From positions 1 through 35,162 of the forward strand of contig JAZDHG010000086.1 in NCBI GenBank assembly GCA_043806135.1: a stretch of DNA of 35,162 nt, in the 5' to 3' direction. The DNA is from JAGLQQ01 sp043806135 (GTDB taxonomy: Bacteria; Omnitrophota; Gorgyraeia; B26-G9). Numbering within the stretch: position 1 is the first letter of the stretch; each line of letters begins with the position of its first letter. Below the pieces are notes generated by a model. The model made no database searches, was not told where the DNA came from, and was given only the letters and a program-made list of their open reading frames with translations. Made by a program: the position numbers and the translations under genes. Positions 31,276-35,162 of this stretch are shown here, one piece after another.

Positions 31276-32988
31276 ATGGCTCAGAGCTTAAAACAAAAAA
31301 TGCTTGATGTTTTAACCCGGTCTAATTTTTTGACCAAGGAACAGCTGGACGAAGCAATTGAAATGCAAAAAACCTCAGGCAAACACTTGAGTGAAGTTTT
31401 GACAATGATGGGGTTTATTACGCAAAAAGATCTGGTCATTGTCTTAAGTCAAAGCATGAATATCCCGCCTATTAATCTGGCTAAAATAAAAATCAGTTCT
31501 GAGGTGGTTCAGATAATTCCCCGGGCATCAGCGGAAAAGTACCAGGCAATTGCTGTTTCAAAAATCGGAAAAGTCCTGACCGTGGCCATGGTCGACCCTC
31601 TTAATATTTTGGCTATAGACGAACTTAAGGTTTTAACGAATTATGAGCTGAAGATAGTTATCGCCGATGAAGACAAGCTAAAAAATGCCATAAAAACATA
31701 TTATGAGTCATCAGCTAACGAGCGGATGAAAGGAATAATAGACGATGTAAAAGGCATGAACATGGAGATCATTGAAGATAAGGGCGATGAGATCATAGTA
31801 AATACGCAGCAGATTATGAAGGATGTCGAGGATGCTCCTATAGTTAAAGTAACTAATATGCTGCTGAGTGAGGCGATAAAGTACCAGGCTAGTGATATTT
31901 TAATTGAGCCTCAGGAAAAAACAGTGCGTATCAGATATCGTTTGGATGGGATTTTAAAAGAGTTTCCCGCACCGCCTAAGTCGATGCAGGAGTCGATTGT
32001 TTCTCGCCTTAAGGTTATGGCGATATTAAATATTGCGGAACACCGTCTGCCGCAGGACGGTAGATTTAAGATAAAAGTTTTGGACCGGGAGGTTGACTTC
32101 CGAGTTTCGATCATGCCTACAAGCCACGGGGAAAAGGTGGCATTGCGTGTTTTAGATAAGACGGCGGTGATTCTGGATATTGATGCAATGGGTTTTGAGC
32201 CCGACCCTCTTAAAAAAATAAAAGAGCTGGCAATGGAGCCGCATGGAATGATCCTTGTCTGCGGCCCGACCGGATCGGGGAAATCCACTACACTATATTC
32301 AATTCTGCGTTATGTAGATGATCCGGAAAAGAATATATGTACAGCGGAAGATCCTGTCGAATACCAGATGAATGGCATCAATCAGGTGAATGTTCACCCT
32401 GATGTAGGGTTAACTTTTGGCATAGCCCTGCGCTCATTTTTACGCCAAGACCCGGACATTATTATGGTCGGTGAAATTCGTGATGTCGAAACACTGGATA
32501 TATCTATTAAAGCTGCTCTCACAGGTCATTTGGTCTTAAGCACTCTGCATACAACCGAGGCAGCTGGTGCGGTGACCAGAATGGTTAATATGGGTATTGA
32601 GCCATTCTTGATCACATCATCGTGTTTGATGGTTTGTGCACAGCGGCTGGTCCGGAAGATCTGTACGAAATGCAAAGAAGCTTATCCTATAAGCGATGAA
32701 ATAAGAGAAAAATTTAAGATTCCTGATAAATATAGCGAGCTTTATCGCGGAAAGGGCTGTGAAGATTGCTCGCACACAGGTTTTAGGGGAAGGACAGGAC
32801 TGTGTGAGGTCTTGTCTTTGACTCCTGAGGTGAAAGATTTAATCATGAAGAAAGCCCAGGAGGGGATCATAAAAGCTAAAGGCCGAGAGCAGGGCATGAG
32901 AACTTTAAGAGAGCACGGAGTAACAAAAGCATTAAAAGGCATTACAAGCCTGGAAGAGATTACCAGGTTAACAGTTGATGATGACTGA
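31276..32988 (+). CDS. pilB: Type IV pilus extension ATPase PilB/GspE family (copy 1)
   Basis: 570-aa full-length assembly ATPase. N-terminal MshEN-like domain 1-140 (FLTKEQLDEAIEMQ, IIPRASAEKYQAIAVSKIGK). A middle domain with ASDILIEPQEKTVRIRYRLDG and LPQDGRFKIKV follows. The ATPase core has Walker A GPTGSGKST with K336, the Asp box AEDPVEYQMNGINQV, RQDPDIIMVGEIRDVET and the His box ALTGHLVLSTLHTTE. The zinc-binding tetracysteine is C463-x-x-C466 and C495-x-x-C498. GAGGA precedes the ATG. It probably polymerises pilin in opposition to PilT. A 386-bp spacer separates it from a second PilB. Confidence 0.95.
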   Translation: MAQSLKQKMLDVLTRSNFLTKEQLDEAIEMQKTSGKHLSEVLTMMGFITQKDLVIVLSQSMNIPPINLAKIKISSEVVQIIPRASAEKYQAIAVSKIGKVLTVAMVDPLNILAIDELKVLTNYELKIVIADEDKLKNAIKTYYESSANERMKGIIDDVKGMNMEIIEDKGDEIIVNTQQIMKDVEDAPIVKVTNMLLSEAIKYQASDILIEPQEKTVRIRYRLDGILKEFPAPPKSMQESIVSRLKVMAILNIAEHRLPQDGRFKIKVLDREVDFRVSIMPTSHGEKVALRVLDKTAVILDIDAMGFEPDPLKKIKELAMEPHGMILVCGPTGSGKSTTLYSILRYVDDPEKNICTAEDPVEYQMNGINQVNVHPDVGLTFGIALRSFLRQDPDIIMVGEIRDVETLDISIKAALTGHLVLSTLHTTEAAGAVTRMVNMGIEPFLITSSCLMVCAQRLVRKICTKCKEAYPISDEIREKFKIPDKYSELYRGKGCEDCSHTGFRGRTGLCEVLSLTPEVKDLIMKKAQEGIIKAKGREQGMRTLREHGVTKALKGITSLEEITRLTVDDD

Positions 32989-33374
32989 TCTATAGCGAGT
33001 AGCGAGAAACAAGAAAAGAACGAAGACTGAGGGATGAGGGACGAAGGACGCAAAATAAGTTATGAGTTACGATTGAAAAACGGGTTTAAAAGGTAGCCGG
33101 TGACGATGCCCGTATCGGCTTAAAAGGCAACGGCAACGGCTAGAACCGGATAAGTTTTTAATAAATAGTTTTTTAAGCGAACGAAGAGAGCGTTCGTCCA
33201 TCGTCCTAATGATCCTGCCGTATCCTGGCGGGGGAATGGTCATCCGTCGTCCTTCGTTTTTAGACGCAATGCTCAATACGCAGAACGCAATACTGATTTT
33301 TTAAGCAACTATTAGTAACTGACTGAACTGAAAAAAAATTAACTTTTGCGGGACAAGACATATAGGAACGGCTG
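32989..33374. other. 386-bp noncoding spacer between the two pilB genes
   Basis: No gene is seen. Contents: TAGCGAGTAGCGAGAA (32993-33008); ACGAAGGACG (33041-33050) and its inverted copy CGTCCTTCGT (33248-33257); GGCAACGGCAACGGC around 33127; a 6-bp hairpin CGAACG/CGTTCG (33178-33183 with 33191-33196); and the CGCAATGCTCAATACGCAGA word near 33265. It resembles other spacers here rather than a regulator. A weak promoter such as TTAACT...TATAGG before the second pilB cannot be excluded. Confidence 0.6.
32993..33008 (+). repeat. Dispersed spacer repeat, copy 3 (partial)
   Basis: TAGCGAGTAGCGAGAA, a 16-bp core shared with 14897 and 15883, again directly after a stop codon (pilB copy 1). Confidence 0.75.
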
Positions 33375-35093
33375 ATGCTCAGAACAAAAAAACGCTTAAA
33401 TGAACTTTTGCTGGACTACGGCCTTATCAATGAGAAGGATGTGGTCAAGGCACTGGAGATACAGCGCCAAACCGGCTCTCAGCTTGCTACGATCCTGATC
33501 GAGGAGGGATTTGTAAAGGAAGAGGATATTGTAACCTGTTTTTGCCGGTATATGAGCATGCCGCCTATTTCACTTTCAAAATTCAGGGCTGATGAGGCGA
33601 GTGTTAAAATCATCCCGGAGCATGTGGCGCGGCATTACCGGCTGGTTTGCGTATCGAAGATGGGCAATATGCTTACTGTGGCTATGAGCGATCCGCTTAA
33701 TGTTTTAGCTATCGATGATATAAAGGCTTTGACAGGCTATGATGTTATCCCTGTTGTTTCACGCCTTTCGGAAATCACAGAGGCTGTTGACCGGTTTTAT
33801 CACCATAAAGCAGAAGCGAAAAGAGAAGAATCCTTTAATGAACTGGTTAAAGGAATCACTGATGCAGATATTGAGGTGATCAAGGATGTAGAGCAGATCG
33901 ATATCGGAGACGTAATCCGCTCAAGCAGTGAAGCGCCAATAGTTAAAATGATTGATGCTTTAATTGCCGAGGCTTTGATGAAAAGAGCATCGGATATCCA
34001 TATTGAGCCTTACGAAGAAAATATCCGGGTGCGTTATCGAATTGACGGAGCTTTGCAGGAGGCAGCAGTTTTGCCGAAGAAAATTCAGAACGCTATCGCT
34101 GCACGCTTAAAGATCATGTCAAACATGGATATTACGCAGCGTCTTATCCCTCAGGACGGTCGTTTTAAAGTTCGCTTGGATGAAAGGGAGGTTGATTTCC
34201 GGGTTTCCGTATTGCCTATTAGTTATGGTGAAAAAGTGGTTATGAGAGCTCTGGATAAGGCAAATTTGAGCATCGGACTTGAAGCTCTGGGATTTTTACC
34301 TCAGGCAATGGATGGTTTTCAATACGCAGTAACCCGCCCTTACGGGATGATATTGGTTACGGGTCCAACAGGTTCTGGAAAATCCACAACTCTGTATTCT
34401 GTTTTGAATAAACTTAACCAGCCGGGAAAAAACTTGATCACTATTGAAGATCCTGTTGAATACCAGGTTGAAGGTATTACTCAGGTTCAAGTCAAACCTG
34501 ATATTGGATTGACATTTTCTCATGGGCTGCGGGCGATTTTAAGGCAGAACCCTGATGTGCTTATGGTCGGGGAGATACGTGATTTTGAAACAGCTGATAT
34601 CGCGATAAAAGCGGCATTAACCGGAGCATTGCTGTTGAGCACTCTGCATACCAATGACGCTCCCGGAGCGGTAACCCGTCTAATGGATATGGGTATTGAG
34701 CCGTTTCTTATCGCCAGCAGTGTTATTGCTGTGGGGGCGCAGAGACTTGCCAGAAAGATCTGTTCGGACTGCAAAGAGCCGTATGATATTCCGCAATCGG
34801 TTCTGGATCGGTTGGATCTGGAGATTGATGCGAGTACGATCAAAGTATATAGAGGAAAAGGCTGTAAGAACTGCAGCGGCAGCGGATACCGGGGCCGTTT
34901 TGCAATTCTTGAGGTGCTGCTCATAAATGATGAGCTGCGGGATATGATCATGAGAAAGTGCTCCAGTGATGAGATGAAAAGATATGCAAAGAAAGAGCTG
35001 GGGATGCTTACTTTGCGGGATACGGGAATCCAGAATTTCTTAAAAGGGCAGACAACGCTGGAAGAGGTTTTGAGGGTAACAGCAAAAGAATAG
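33375..35093 (+). CDS. pilB: Type IV pilus extension ATPase PilB/GspE family (copy 2)
   Basis: 572-aa paralogue of the preceding PilB with the same layout: MshEN-like N-terminus (RLNELLLDYGLINEKDVVKAL, IIPEHVARHYRLVCVSKMGN), middle domain ASDIHIEPYEENIRVRYRIDG, LIPQDGRFKVRLDEREVDFR, Walker A GPTGSGKST with K336, Asp box IEDPVEYQVEGITQV, RQNPDVLMVGEIRDFET, ALTGALLLSTLHTND and the tetracysteine C463/C466 with C497/C500. In the His box GH of copy 1 (TGHLVLST) is replaced by GA (TGALLLST), common in GspE-type enzymes, so this copy may serve a type II-like or second pilus system. RNP for RDP at the Walker B lead is a further difference. The ribosome-binding site is weak (AGGAAC). Confidence 0.94.
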   Translation: MLRTKKRLNELLLDYGLINEKDVVKALEIQRQTGSQLATILIEEGFVKEEDIVTCFCRYMSMPPISLSKFRADEASVKIIPEHVARHYRLVCVSKMGNMLTVAMSDPLNVLAIDDIKALTGYDVIPVVSRLSEITEAVDRFYHHKAEAKREESFNELVKGITDADIEVIKDVEQIDIGDVIRSSSEAPIVKMIDALIAEALMKRASDIHIEPYEENIRVRYRIDGALQEAAVLPKKIQNAIAARLKIMSNMDITQRLIPQDGRFKVRLDEREVDFRVSVLPISYGEKVVMRALDKANLSIGLEALGFLPQAMDGFQYAVTRPYGMILVTGPTGSGKSTTLYSVLNKLNQPGKNLITIEDPVEYQVEGITQVQVKPDIGLTFSHGLRAILRQNPDVLMVGEIRDFETADIAIKAALTGALLLSTLHTNDAPGAVTRLMDMGIEPFLIASSVIAVGAQRLARKICSDCKEPYDIPQSVLDRLDLEIDASTIKVYRGKGCKNCSGSGYRGRFAILEVLLINDELRDMIMRKCSSDEMKRYAKKELGMLTLRDTGIQNFLKGQTTLEEVLRVTAKE

Positions 35094-35162
35094 ATGACGC
35101 GGTTGCAAAACGCATATCTTGGACGTTGAACGCTGGCTTACATGTGCGGCGTACAACGAGTA

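Noticed and set aside
33085..33160. Possible cyclic di-GMP (GEMM-I) riboswitch before the second pilB
   Set aside because: GGTAGCCGGTGACG and GGCTTAAAAGGC words recall parts of the motif, but the order is wrong and the conserved GGCAAACC segment and second-arm pairing are missing.

Overview
The window reads as ordinary chromosome from a diderm, rod-shaped, probably anaerobic bacterium with AT-leaning DNA. A heptose-bisphosphate phosphatase (LPS core), MreBCD/PBP2/RodA, a type IV pilus motor cluster and natural-competence genes are all present. Gene order, protein style and mosaic intergenic spacers remind me of Candidatus Omnitrophota. That placement is inference: no marker phylogeny could be run.

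Layout. 1-1063: 3' part of a TreT-like GT4 glycosyltransferase, cut by the window edge. 1158-2227: a REP-associated tyrosine transposase (RAYT) unit bounded by a perfect 26-bp inverted repeat. 2330-2885: tRNA-Leu(CAA) and tRNA-Ala(GGC) on the minus strand, separated by about 390 bp of hairpin repeats and a duplicated tRNA 3' end. 3123-5597: leuS. 5598-6069: noncoding, holding a candidate three-way-junction element. 6070-7961: comEA-comEC. 8131-13525: an eight-gene run behind a perfect-consensus sigma70 promoter (gmhB, marC-like, NIL-ferredoxin, N-acetylglutamate synthase-like GNAT, leuC, leuD, a small protein, leuB-like). 13819-15874: asd and truA. 15962-17098: an envelope coiled-coil protein with its own promoter and terminator. 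17116-18438: aroA. 18430-23843: the rod-shape cluster mreB-mreC-mreD-PBP2-rodA. 24104-27911: a soluble PAS histidine kinase overlapping a TIGR03960-type radical SAM gene. 27994-35093: a pilus motor cluster (pilT, CheY-like receiver, pilT, MshEN-only protein, pilB, pilB).

How the parts fit. comEA/comEC and the PilT/PilB ATPases are parts of a DNA-uptake route, though pilin, PilC, PilQ and PilMNOP are not in the window. The rod cluster supplies lateral-wall synthesis. The amino-acid genes (dehydratase LeuCD, decarboxylating dehydrogenase, Asd, AroA, NAGS-like) suggest at least partial prototrophy, but the dehydrogenase active-site motif leaves leucine versus another 2-oxoacid pathway open. Several sigma70-like promoters with 17-bp spacing can be read directly, so operon boundaries are fairly clear.

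The least explained parts are the tRNA-flanking repeats, the 5870-5976 structured element, the recurrent short words in spacers, and the doubled pilus motors with a free-standing MshEN protein. I saw no clear new defence or mobile system beyond the RAYT unit.
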